Below, piece by piece: positions 48,001 to 57,044 of a stretch of DNA of 64,000 nt. Made by a program: the position numbers and the translations under genes. The stretch is from Baylisascaris procyonis (Eukaryota > Nematoda > Chromadorea > Rhabditida > Ascarididae), in assembly GCA_037389465.1 (NCBI GenBank), contig JAZARR010000187.1, positions 930,001 through 994,000 on the forward strand. Direction: 5' to 3'. How positions within the stretch are numbered: the first letter of the stretch is position 1; each line of letters opens with the position of its first letter. Below the pieces are notes generated by a model, which did no database searches, had not been told where the DNA came from, and saw only the letters and a list, made by a program, of their open reading frames with translations.

Positions 48001-48889
48001 TTTATTTTTTAAAATTTTAATTCATTTTTATTACCACAAACGTACTTCCGGACATACAAAATGAGAAAGTAAGGAATAAATATTATATATTAGCTAAAAG
48101 AATGTCACATAAATAATCCATTCATCCTCCGATATTAATTATGATGAAGTTATTTATAAAAGATGATTGCTGTGGAAAAAAAGCATGAAACAACGAACAT
48201 GATGTGGAATCGAGAGGAACCAAGAGACGTTCAATGCTTGACCGGAACGTAACCATGTAGATGCACCTGAAATTGAATTTATTTGAAGTCTTTTTTTGCA
48301 TCTTCTAATTATGTTTTAAATCACTTTTATTGATTTATTGATTTAATTAATTCTTATTTATATTGCTAACGGAAAGAGAACATCAAAGAAATCGATTTTA
48401 TATAGGTGAAATACATTATGAGATGCAACATTTCATAAGAGTGCTCGCACTCTGGCGTAGTGCAGCAAACATCGATTGAGGAAATATCGGTAGATCGTGG
48501 GCCTCAGGTTAAGACCTCAGGCTAAGTTTTTTTGGACCAGAAGTGAATCATCTCCCCCCCCCCCACGTTTTACTTTTATTCACCAATCCTAAAATTCATT
48601 TCCATCACAGATTTCTGCCTATAATTAAATAATGACTGCTGAATGAATTTGCATTGTAAAAATCTTTTGCTCTCTAAGCGAATCGAACGATGATCTAGGC
48701 AAATGTCTCGTAATCAATGTCCTCCAATAATATCGTCAAGGCCGATTGTCGCTTTCTGAAGTTTGTTGGCCGATCGTCTTTACATTCACAATGTTCAACG
48801 ATTCCCACATAAAACATTCAATTGAATTGCTCGTTTCAGAATAATGCTTTCAGAAATAAATTCAACGCCAAATGATAGTGATCACATCG

Positions 48890-48950
<61 letters not shown>

Positions 48951-51465
48951 AAATGCAATAAATTAATAAATAAATAAATAAACAAATAAATAAATAAATA
49001 AATAAATAGATGAATAAACAATAAATAAAATAAAATAAGCAAATGAAAAATAAATAAACAGGATCACAACAATATTCAAGATTATATTCTAAACGTCGTT
49101 TTAAGGTCAATGTGCAATCTAGCATTAAAAAAATCTACGATTTATAAACGCTTCAATGAATCGAATGCCGAACGCCGAAATTTCTAATAAGAACGTTAAT
49201 GCGAAGAAGTCTCTAAATATCTTCATCGAAACTAACAAAAATTAGTGAAAAATTATTCGATTCAAATAAAAAAAATGCAACTAAGCGGAAAATGAAATTA
49301 CAAACGGAAAATAAAATTTCATCCGGGAAAATAAAATCATGTAAGGTCTATTATTATCTGCAATGTTTTGAACTACCTTAGATCATAGATGAGCCTATTA
49401 TCTCACAATGAACGAAACTGATTATGACTTCAACTAATCAATGATCGGCTAACAGATCGCATATTGTAAACGAGTTTTCTTTAGTCGATTTTCTCTCTCT
49501 TTCCTCATCTTTCTTCCCTTTTTCCCTCCCTCATTTCCCACTATCTACCAATTGGGAATGGGAAATGGATGAGGAGGGAGGAGGATAAGTGGAGTAGTTA
49601 AGCTCATTCATATGCAAGAACGATTAGATTTAAAAACAATGATTCCTAAATGAAAGCGATAAAAGTTCTGTAAAAAAAAATTGAGTATTTTCTTATATCG
49701 AAAATCGCATTAAATCAAAATTTCAATCACAGATTTTCAAAAAATCTCTCTATTCAAGCGGAAAAGAAAGATAAGAGAGGAAAAGAAATACTTCTTTAAT
49801 ATCGCATTTTGATATTTGATATTTAATGTGAAAATGTTGGAAATTCGAACATTTTATTAGATTGAATTCAGTTAAAAAAGATATTATTCAAATAATGCAT
49901 TATGCATATTCCTCATTCGGATATTATAAATAAAGATAAGAGAAGAGGAATTTCGGCAGACAAGAGGACCGAGTAAGTTATATTAAGAAAAAAATTGAAC
50001 GATTTGTCTGACAGACTAAAACAGGCTTTTAATAAGTTGGCGAGAGGGGGAAGAAAAGGAATTTCACAAATTAAGGACCCAATTGAAGGATGATTTAAAA
50101 TAGTAGGAAATCGACTAAAAAAATAATTCTAGAGTGGCGCAATGATTGTAAGAGTTAAAGCCAACAAAAACCTAAAGAGAAAATATTTGCGTATTCAACT
50201 ACGAAAAATGGCTTTATTAGTCTACCAAAAACAATTAGATTTTATTACCAATATAGTATCAATAATGAAGAATTTGAATCAACAATATAGAATAGGATAA
50301 AATTTTTTTTAAAAATTAGAATTTTTTTTTTTTTCATATATTTCCCATCTCTTTTTTTTGTTGAATATGTCACTTTTTTAAGCTTTATTCAACGTAAATA
50401 AATCTAAGTATTTTATGATGCGTAAAATATTTTTGAGCGATAAAATGATTGTGCCATAAAAGAGATGAGCCCGAATGATTGCCATTCAAATAGTTTATAA
50501 TGGTATATATAAACTGGACGAAAACAGAAAGTGACAATAAAAGGAAACGGAAGAAAGAAATCGGTTCGATATTACGTATTCCGAAATTGCTAAACTGATT
50601 TTCGAAGATCGCTCATCGCTCATCGTTTCCTTATCTCTATCAATACCATCAATCGTTTTGCCAATTATATTGAATTGAATATAATAGAAATTATGATATT
50701 TAAATATAGATTTTCGTAAAAAAAAATTGTAACTTCGCAAGAAAATTGACGAACGGTCAATGTGAAGAGGGATATTAGAAATATGGCCCCTTCAGATCAC
50801 TCCTCTTCTCCCATTCCCCACCCCCTTCCCCACCGCACTAGAAAAAGTTACTTCCGCTCGCAATCACAGAGCGTAGCCTAAAAAAAAGAGCATTTGCAAC
50901 TTGAAATTAAACTTAGCGAGGAAAGTCGTTTGAAAAAAGAGACAGTTTAATCAAAAGAATTTCCCTCAAAATTCCTGCTCACTTCCTTCATCCTTTTTTA
51001 TGCCCGTAAATCCCATCACTAAGCCGTCTAAATTCCTCATATCAATAGTCATTCGATCATCGATTTTGTTCCATTAATGCACTACAAAAAACAATTCAAC
51101 AATTTCATTCATCACACAAATATATTAAATAATATGCCTAATGCAATAAATTCTGAAGTAATAAAAATAAAAATAATTTAAAAAATATTTTTTTAGTATA
51201 AAAATTATTCAAATATATCGTTTATGAAATATTTCAATAAAGAAAATTTATGTGTCGCTCGCATTAGTGATTCGATATTTATTCGACATTAAGCTGAAAA
51301 TGGCATTAAATCAATGAGAAATTTACCTTTCGACGGTTTTGCAATTCCACATGGTGGAGGGGTTCGTATGTTATCGATAAAATCTATTGATGGGTATCGT
51401 GATGGTGGATAGAGTAGACGAACATGCGCCGAAATAAGCGGCAGCAGCAATAATGCTGCCAACAT
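23829..51465 (-). CDS. Giant LPMO-like/EGF/DOMON/TIL/SEA transmembrane protein
   Basis: Thirty-six minus-strand exons join in phase to 5295 nt, 1764 residues. Exons: 51465-51327, 48266-48199, 47848-47757, 47236-47103, 44783-44685, 43689-43567, 42586-42486, 41079-40839, 40664-40459, 39993-39813, 39470-39274, 38891-38780, 37888-37634, 37144-36969, 36599-36336, 35335-35245, 34612-34290, 33986-33780, 32905-32785, 32662-32477, 32127-31918, 31224-31115, 30642-30549, 29278-29046, 28579-28363, 28169-28003, 27642-27535, 27361-27300, 26851-26764, 26294-26222, 25620-25582, 25496-25363, 24794-24743, 24370-24198, 24120-24091, 24017-23829. Domain order: signal peptide 1-13; LPMO-like 14-144; EGF-like 146-219; DOMON-like 220-333; TIL 335-402, 403-462 and ~505-565; Ser/Thr linker to ~650; DOMON ~650-796 and ~826-1003; linker with RSRR ~1018; half-DOMON ~1106-1218; DOMON ~1230-1395; SEA ~1425-1530; membrane helix ~1584-1608; cytoplasmic tail to 1764. 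Likely an extracellular matrix or cuticle-surface protein of epithelia. I do not know its worm gene name. Confidence 0.88.
25363..25496 (-). other. Transmembrane exon 32
   Basis: It encodes one hydrophobic helix, NWIIIAFGVSLFVLAFCLVC, followed by CILCKSCKKKNN. The basic stop-transfer cluster places the N-terminal side outside. The Cys residues next to it are candidates for palmitoylation. Confidence 0.85.
26764..28169 (-). other. SEA domain, exons 26-29
   Basis: The sequence runs MLEASFLPDESTHAPM, YEVIMRILNREWNPRLSD, TTEEFRSMANEVTGAM and KVARVTKFAKGSVIAHIVL. This matches SEA folds, which sit just outside the membrane in mucin-like proteins. KGSVIA fits the GSVVV consensus at which many SEA domains cleave themselves between Gly and Ser while the halves stay associated. 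Confidence 0.75.
28363..37144 (-). other. DOMON block, exons 14-25
   Basis: Three full DOMON regions share a Trp-Thr-Gly-Ile-Gly-Phe-Ser core: WWTGIGFSPTGTM (exon 14), RWTGIGFSRDGNMANSDIYT (exon 17) and KWTGIGFSLDGSMANSDII (exon 24). Each is followed by a C-terminal half with a D-x-x-x-x-G-R/L-P motif and CYKFLFPVSGG, CYYLLFPIGGG or CVYFLFPISGG endings. Exons 21-23 encode only a second half (SRVRDYYTISRATPRLD, TTLAFRKPL, VIWAKG, HGVNNRGVLTIDFF) like that of Skeletor/knickkopf proteins. DOMON domains bind heme or sugars; ligands cannot be assigned from sequence alone. Confidence 0.8.
28946..29011. repeat. (TA)n microsatellite in intron 24 of the DOMON gene
   Basis: About 33 TA units lie roughly 35 bases downstream of the exon 24 donor. 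Open frames reading YIYIY across it are not real coding sequence. Confidence 0.95.
37634..37888 (-). other. Ser/Thr-rich linker exon 13
   Basis: One phase-1 exon encodes about 85 residues rich in Ser, Thr and Pro (for example TPNSSHSSSTSTDRD). It separates the TIL block from the DOMON block and is a probable O-glycosylated stalk. Confidence 0.7.
38780..40664 (-). other. Three TIL (trypsin-inhibitor-like Cys-rich) modules, exons 9-12
   Basis: Three repeats of the pattern C-x-C-x(3)-C ... CP-x-R/S-C ... C-x-C-x(3)-GYxR ... C-I-x-W-GDCP are seen. Clear examples are CTCSDNYVRYNDECIFWGDC (exon 10) and CACIQGYARMEDKCIYWGDC (exon 12, completed by exon 11). Exon 9 has CVCKEGFVRSANDNDTC. TIL modules occur in secreted protease inhibitors and as structural modules in mucin-like proteins; which role applies here is unknown. 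Exon 11 starts with a Thr/Ser-rich spacer. Confidence 0.8.
41700..41790. repeat. Polypurine (GA-rich) tract
   Basis: About 90 bases of nearly pure A/G lie in the intron between exons 7 and 8 of the DOMON gene (a polypyrimidine tract in the transcript). Confidence 0.7.
43019..43090 (+). other. G-rich tract with quadruplex potential
   Basis: G runs at about 43049-43053, 43055-43057, 43060-43062 and 43065-43070 are separated by one to two bases on the plus strand, which is the template strand of the DOMON gene. The tract is in intron 6. Confidence 0.55.
43567..44783 (-). other. Two EGF-like modules, exons 5 and 6
   Basis: Exon 5 encodes a short Cys module (CDTHGVRKNGSCVCESLFSG, ending ETC). 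Exon 6 encodes a full six-Cys EGF-like module from DECSDDADCGKYGKC to CFCANGYYGQNC. Each is one phase-1 exon, typical of shuffled extracellular modules. The DEC opening resembles calcium-binding EGF modules, but the rest of that consensus is not complete. Confidence 0.75.
44961..45038. repeat. (TA)n microsatellite in intron 4 of the DOMON gene
   Basis: About 39 TA units are followed by a short (ATTC)n run, within the 2.3 kb intron 44784-47102. Confidence 0.95.
47103..51465 (-). other. N-terminal LPMO-like (copper-brace) domain, exons 1-4
   Basis: After MLAALLLLPLISA the predicted mature chain begins with His14, then HVRLLYPPSRYPSIDF, and DNIRTPPPCG. A core strand LNVSWFLSIPHHGGYRIELL carries His68/His69. 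The domain ends FECYNCAIRLIRQATEYG and NYVFYTCADVNIV. Copper monooxygenases of the AA10 type share this plan: His1 freed by signal cleavage, a second His after a W-x-L strand, and an aromatic residue near the end in a pattern like NAFYQAIDVNL. Four Cys could make two disulfides. Seen: the residues and their order. Inference: copper binding and polysaccharide oxidation. The signal peptide is unusually short. Confidence 0.55.
48200..51326 (-). other. Large first intron of the DOMON gene with microsatellites
   Basis: The intron proper is 48267-51326. It holds a C-run near 48555-48567, a (TA)n array at about 48894-48946, an (AAAT)n-like stretch at 48959-49010, and a less AT-rich patch at 48440-48540. 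I see no exon inside it. Open frames such as 50495-50740 lack usable splice sites. Confidence 0.6.
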
Positions 51466-52155
51466 AGCCTGAAATTAATTCCCCCATGAATTTGAATTAA
51501 TTTTTCAATTGAAATTGAATATATTCCCATGAATTTAGAAGGAAATATAAATGAAATTTAGCATAGACATAACAAAAAAAGCGTTTTTTTTAATATTTAA
51601 TAAATAATATGCGATTGAGAGGTTATAAATTGGTTGCATCGGATTTTAATTGTTATGAGAAGTGACTTCAGCAGAGGTGAACAATAGGAATAATTTAAGA
51701 TACCAATATGATTGCTGAATTTTCTAGACTTGAACATAAAATCAACAAAAAAAGCGATTTTAAATGTCTTACTTGAAATTTCAAATCCAAATAAAGCGAT
51801 CGAGTAATATAGGTCGAACAATTGTTTTGTCCAGCTTCAAAGAATATGATGGTGAGAGGCGAAAATGAAAAATAAAATTTGCAACACAATAAACAAAAAA
51901 GATATGCTAATCTTTGAATGTATGCATAGACTTTTTATCTTATAAAATGAATAAAATTTAATTTTTGCGATTAAAATATGAATTGAACTTGAAAGAAAAT
52001 AAAGAAATTATAAAGCAGAAGCGAATTCTTTAGATGAAAACAGTAGCATTGAATAAGTATCAATAATTAGATATGCAAATCAATAATCATATGTGCAAAA
52101 AAAAAGAGAAATAAATAAGAGCATTAGGAATATTCAGAATTTAGCATTTACTCAC

Positions 52156-52215
52156 TGACACGAATATATCGGTCACGATAACACCTTTCAAATACGCCCA
52201 TAGTGGTCATAATTG
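52156..52215 (-). other. Possible 5' non-coding exon of the DOMON gene
   Basis: On the minus strand a sequence ending GTGTCA is followed by GTGAGT, a strong donor. The first coding exon at 51465 is preceded by a TTTCAG acceptor ending at 51469, with GCT before the ATG, so an upstream exon or a spliced leader must supply the 5' end. The frame joined across is open (ending VIVTDIFVSA before the Met) but has no upstream ATG before a stop. Confidence 0.3.
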
Positions 52216-55200
52216 TTATGGTTTGCGTAAAGATGCGAGAATATGCACAAATAATTACGACAGGAAATAAGAGGAAATTAGTAAAGCAAATTTTAGATTA
52301 TTTCATTTATTTTTAATCGGTTTTTTTTCGGTGAATTTATTTGTATTGAATAAAAAATGTTCGAAAAAAAAATTTTTTTTTCTTTTGAAATGAAAAATGA
52401 TGAAATATGATAATTGATAATAAAAATAAGCGGAACATTAAGTTTTACGCAATGCTGATCACAAAGAGAAATAGTTCAACATCCATTCGCATCAACGACA
52501 CATCTCGACACCAATTACGCACTTCGTCAATTTTTAGGTCAGCTCATCCCCATAGAAAAATTCCTATCATTTATTCGTTTTTAACTCACCAGCAGCAATT
52601 CATAAAACGCAAATTATTTATGAAATATTCGTTCCTATAAGTTGAACCTACGAGTTTTCCATTAGTATAATGCCACTTGAAATCTTTTCTGAGAGTTTTT
52701 AAAAGCCACTAGCGGTCGAATATTTTAGTTACTTGATCTTCAACAGGAAGCCTGAATTGCCTGAACTAATTGACTTCAGTTCGCGAAGTATTAAATATAC
52801 AGTATTCCCCTTACTCTACGACAGATAAAGATAGTAGAATTCCAGTCAGTGATTGATCCCAGTAGGGCGCCCCGTTTAGTCTCTCTGGGGAGTCCACAAA
52901 TCTGTTCAGAGCGGCTTTCCTCTCACGAAGGATGTATTTTATAAGTGCGGCGGTCAAGCGATTTAAATCCCCTAATCAAAGCTGTAAAAAAGGATTATTG
53001 AGTGTTTCTAATCTTCCACTGATGGGTGTAGGTGGCGGAACGGTCAAACGATAAAGGCTCACCGTTTTTATGTGCTTTCCAAATTTTCTATGCAAAAGGG
53101 CGTTATAAGACGCAGAGCTTATGCGTATATGTCTGTTTGTGTCTGTCTCTCGATTAGCATTAATTCGAGGGCGAAAAAAGTTAGAATTACGAAATTTTAT
53201 GAGTATAATTATATTTGAGGATCCTCTCCTCCTTTAACACAATTCATCACTTCCGATATACACGAAAGAAGTTGAAAAAAATAGATTGCTTGAAATATGA
53301 AAAGATTACTTCACATATTTCAATTTTTGCTCATGATTAATGAAAATGTTCAATAATATCGCAAGTGAGATGCAAAAAGCACATATCATACCAACTTTAT
53401 TAATATATTTTATAACTTATTAAAATAATATAGGATCGTATTGGATTAGAATATTTTTAGAGGACTGTTTGTACAATTTTAGACATTCAATTCGACATCA
53501 TTTTTGTATTCATTCTTCCCCTCGGCTTTTTTTTTAAATTACATGTTTTCTAATAACACTCTTATGTGAAGGTCATTTCGCTCGCTAAGAAATGTAGTGT
53601 TACTACATATAACTACTGTCACATGAGAAGATAAGAAAAAAATTTCGCTCAGCATTGTCTACGAACATCGTCATAGAAAAAAACTACAAAGTTTTCATTG
53701 GAAATACAGAATTGTCCGACTAAAATTCGATTTTTAAAAATGAACGATTTCGTATTTTAAGAATCTCATTATTTAATACTCGAAAAAATTATGTACCTAT
53801 ACACGTATGTATTTATATATTTATATTGCAAGCAATGCAAAATAGTGAGCAATAGACATCTAAACACCTTCACGAAGATTGCAGGAATATAGATAGAATA
53901 ATTCACAAGGAAGCGCTCATACAAGTATAGGAAAGAAAGAAACATATCAAAATTATATATGAAACTTAGGTAAGTTGAATGGCAAAACAGGTGCTAAAAT
54001 TAAGAAAAGAAATTCGATGCAAATGAAATATCAATGAATATCATAAAATTGGCGCCCATTTTGCAATTTTTAGCAATGAATTATAAGTGGATATTTAAAT
54101 TGCTGTTGAATTAGCATTTATTCAATGAATATAGAGCATTCACGCTTGCTACAAATTTAAATTACGCATTAAATAAGTATAACATAAAATAATAGTGCAA
54201 TAGTAAAAATAGAAATTACTCAATTTTAAATAATACTCAGAAAAAAAGGTTTATAGAAATAGTTGATTAGTTAGCCGGAAATATTACACAAGATAAATGA
54301 TCGGATTTCAGTATTAAAAAAATTACTAGTTGAATTTTATATAGAATAATGGTGAAGAAATATCAGAGAATAAATAAAAAACAGAGTTGCAATTGATGAA
54401 TGAATGCGAACAATTGGTGGGATATGAGACTAGATGCTTTAGGTGGCATCCACTTGTCGCGATTAAAGGCGGATCAGAGGGACGATGACCTATTGGTAAG
54501 AAAGTGAATGACACACACACACATAAATACGCACACACCTGCACACCTGTATACATCTATAGACATGCACAAGGTGAGGATGTTGTGGGTGTGTTGTATC
54601 GTCGAGGTGAAGATCGTCTGAGGAAGATGAAGGCAACAACAACGCAACGGTTCGATTCGATGCATAGTCGAACGTAAGGCGACCAACCACATTGCCCCAT
54701 GTGACGATTGGGCGGTGCTGTATGGCATTTGAAGGCCGCAATTCGGGTTTGACCAACTCGCATCTAAGATTTGCGCGTAATTTACGATGAACTTTGCCCG
54801 CTTCTTTAGTCACCACTCCCTCCCCTTTCCCTCCTCCCCATCCCCTCTCTTTCTATATATAAAAAAGCCGTCATGAAAAAATCTTTTATCTTTTCAACGA
54901 ATAGAATAATTTTTTGTAACACCGTATATATCTCTTAATTATTGTAAAAAATTTACAAAAATCCTCACCAAAATATTCGATTTTATTGTAAAATATTATC
55001 ATTGGGCCATTCTTCTCTCCCTCCTCCTCCTTACCCATCCTCCCTTCCTCAACTCTATCGTCGATCACATATAGTCTAGCAGTAGAACATATCGATAACC
55101 TCAAAGCGAAATAAATTTATAAAGAATTCCTTTGAAGTTTTTGCAAGAATCTCAGCAATTCCAATATATTCTTCCAAATGAAATATTTTGCACTAAGAAA

Positions 55201-55906
55201 CATTTTTTTTTTAATTGGAAATATTAATTGTCAATGGAAGAAAATTAACGGCTCGTACTTGAAGTGATACTGTAGAAGGAGTTTCATTCTCCCTGTCTTC
55301 TTTCCCTCGTCCTTTCTCTTCCCCTCTCTTTTCCTTCCCCACCTCCATCCTCCATCAGTAAATCTTCAATAAAATATCATAATATATGTCTCTGCCTATG
55401 TCTCTCTGTGTCTGTTTGTTTGTCTGTTTGTTCGGTAGTTTCAATTCGACAGATATAAAATTTATGATGATTAAATTTGATAGATGCCATCGATCAGAAA
55501 GCGCGATCATCTATCGCAAATCTCTCTATGAATTATTGGATTGTTTCACAAAAATTGCGATGCAATTTAACACTCTGCATTATGTGGAATTTGATCAAAG
55601 AGTGAATTTTTATGAGATGAAGGTGCCGCAAATTGCTTATTAAAAAAAAAAAAAACCATATTCCATTTCTTGAAGCTCATGTCATTTCACGGTCAAGTAA
55701 GCACATCCGTGAATAGCAGCGACGGATGATTGAGAGGAAAATGATTTGAATTTTCTAAAATAGACAACTATTAAAAGACGGAAGGCTAATGGAAGGGGGA
55801 AAACATAAACAGAGAAATGCGGTATGTTGCTGCTGTAGTGTTCTACAGAGTGAGCAAAATGACTGTTGGTGTCCTCTTGATTTGCAACGATTGCTTTTCA
55901 AGGAAA

Positions 55907-55981
<75 letters not shown>

Positions 55982-57044
55982 ACAAATAAAAATATACATT
56001 TATGCAATTTTCCGTTCTCAAAATTGCATAAATTAGTAATGATTTTTCGCAGACCTCTCAAATATGCAAATTTAGCAACCGAAATGACCAAGACCATTTC
56101 TTTGCATCAAGCATTAATTACAACAAAGATTGAATCTGATTCGTTGAAGACATTCGCCAACTTTGTTCAAAAAAATAAAATTTGCACCTCAAATTATGAA
56201 ATTTGATAATTGAATTGCAAATTTGCTAATTGCAGTAAAAATATTTGAAAATTACATTAAAATTTCAAAATTCTAATATATTGATTGAAAGTCGGCAATC
56301 GGTCGTATATCAAAGTTTGATAGCGATGATAGTAAGGAAATGTTGAAATCTTTTTTTTTTTTTGTTGATTTTTATCGGTATTTGAAGGGAAAGACGAATT
56401 CACAAGAAGAGATCCCTAATGAAACCTCCGATCCAAGGTTAAACTTTGATAGTGATCGATGGAGACGCCATTGTCCACTATACCCTTTTTTTTCAAATAA
56501 TCCTAAAATACGGGAAACAATATGAGCGTTTATACTCCACAGTGGACACTAATCCACTTGGTCAACTCCATAGTGGACACTAGTTCGTTTGGTCATTCCT
56601 TATGAAAGGATGGACGCATTAGTGACGTTCAAAAAGATGGTTTTTCAATCATTTATGGAAATATCAAAAGCTTCAGTTGTGAATCCTTAGTAGTTTTTAA
56701 TGTTTTTCTTGCTGCCGAATTATGCTACAAACTTAAATATTCGACCAAATCAATCGAAATTTTTTGCTCGCAAGCGATTTTCGTTTCTTTTCGCTGTTTC
56801 TTGACATCCTTATTACCTTCATTGAAAACGGTATTTAAACCACAACCTTTTATATCACAATTCTATTTGACCATCATTTTATCAATCAAAACCATAGACG
56901 CGATTTAAATGTATTATACAAATGAAACATTTTTTTTAAAAAAATAAATCAACACAACTAATGTATTTTATGTTGTGTATGTAATAGCATTTTCACAAGG
57001 TACTTCTTTTCCTTTGATTACAACGTCGTTCACATTACACTTTC
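52157..57044. other. Upstream region between the DOMON gene and the Ser/Thr-rich gene
   Basis: About 4.9 kb probably hold the promoter of the DOMON gene. Visible items are a less AT-rich block at 52850-53080, a TCTG-rich dispersed repeat near 53120-53150, CA-rich sequence near 54510-54560, an (AAAT)n array at 55903-55981, and a short AGTGGACACTA repeat at 56540-56590. No exon could be supported. Confidence 0.45.
55903..55981. repeat. (AAAT)n tetranucleotide array
   Basis: About 19 units of AAAT; this is the same motif as the 1.5 kb array at 14781-16324, read on the other strand. Confidence 0.95.

Noticed and set aside
48430..48540. tRNA gene
   Set aside because: A hairpin and some GC content are present, but I could not lay out a cloverleaf with a TTCRA loop and a matching acceptor stem.
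54474..54816. Minus-strand frame of 108 residues with codon-like composition (VTWGNVVGRLTFDY)
   Set aside because: No convincing acceptor or donor and no neighbour to join; a competing frame is open as well. Could be a real short exon, but unsupported.
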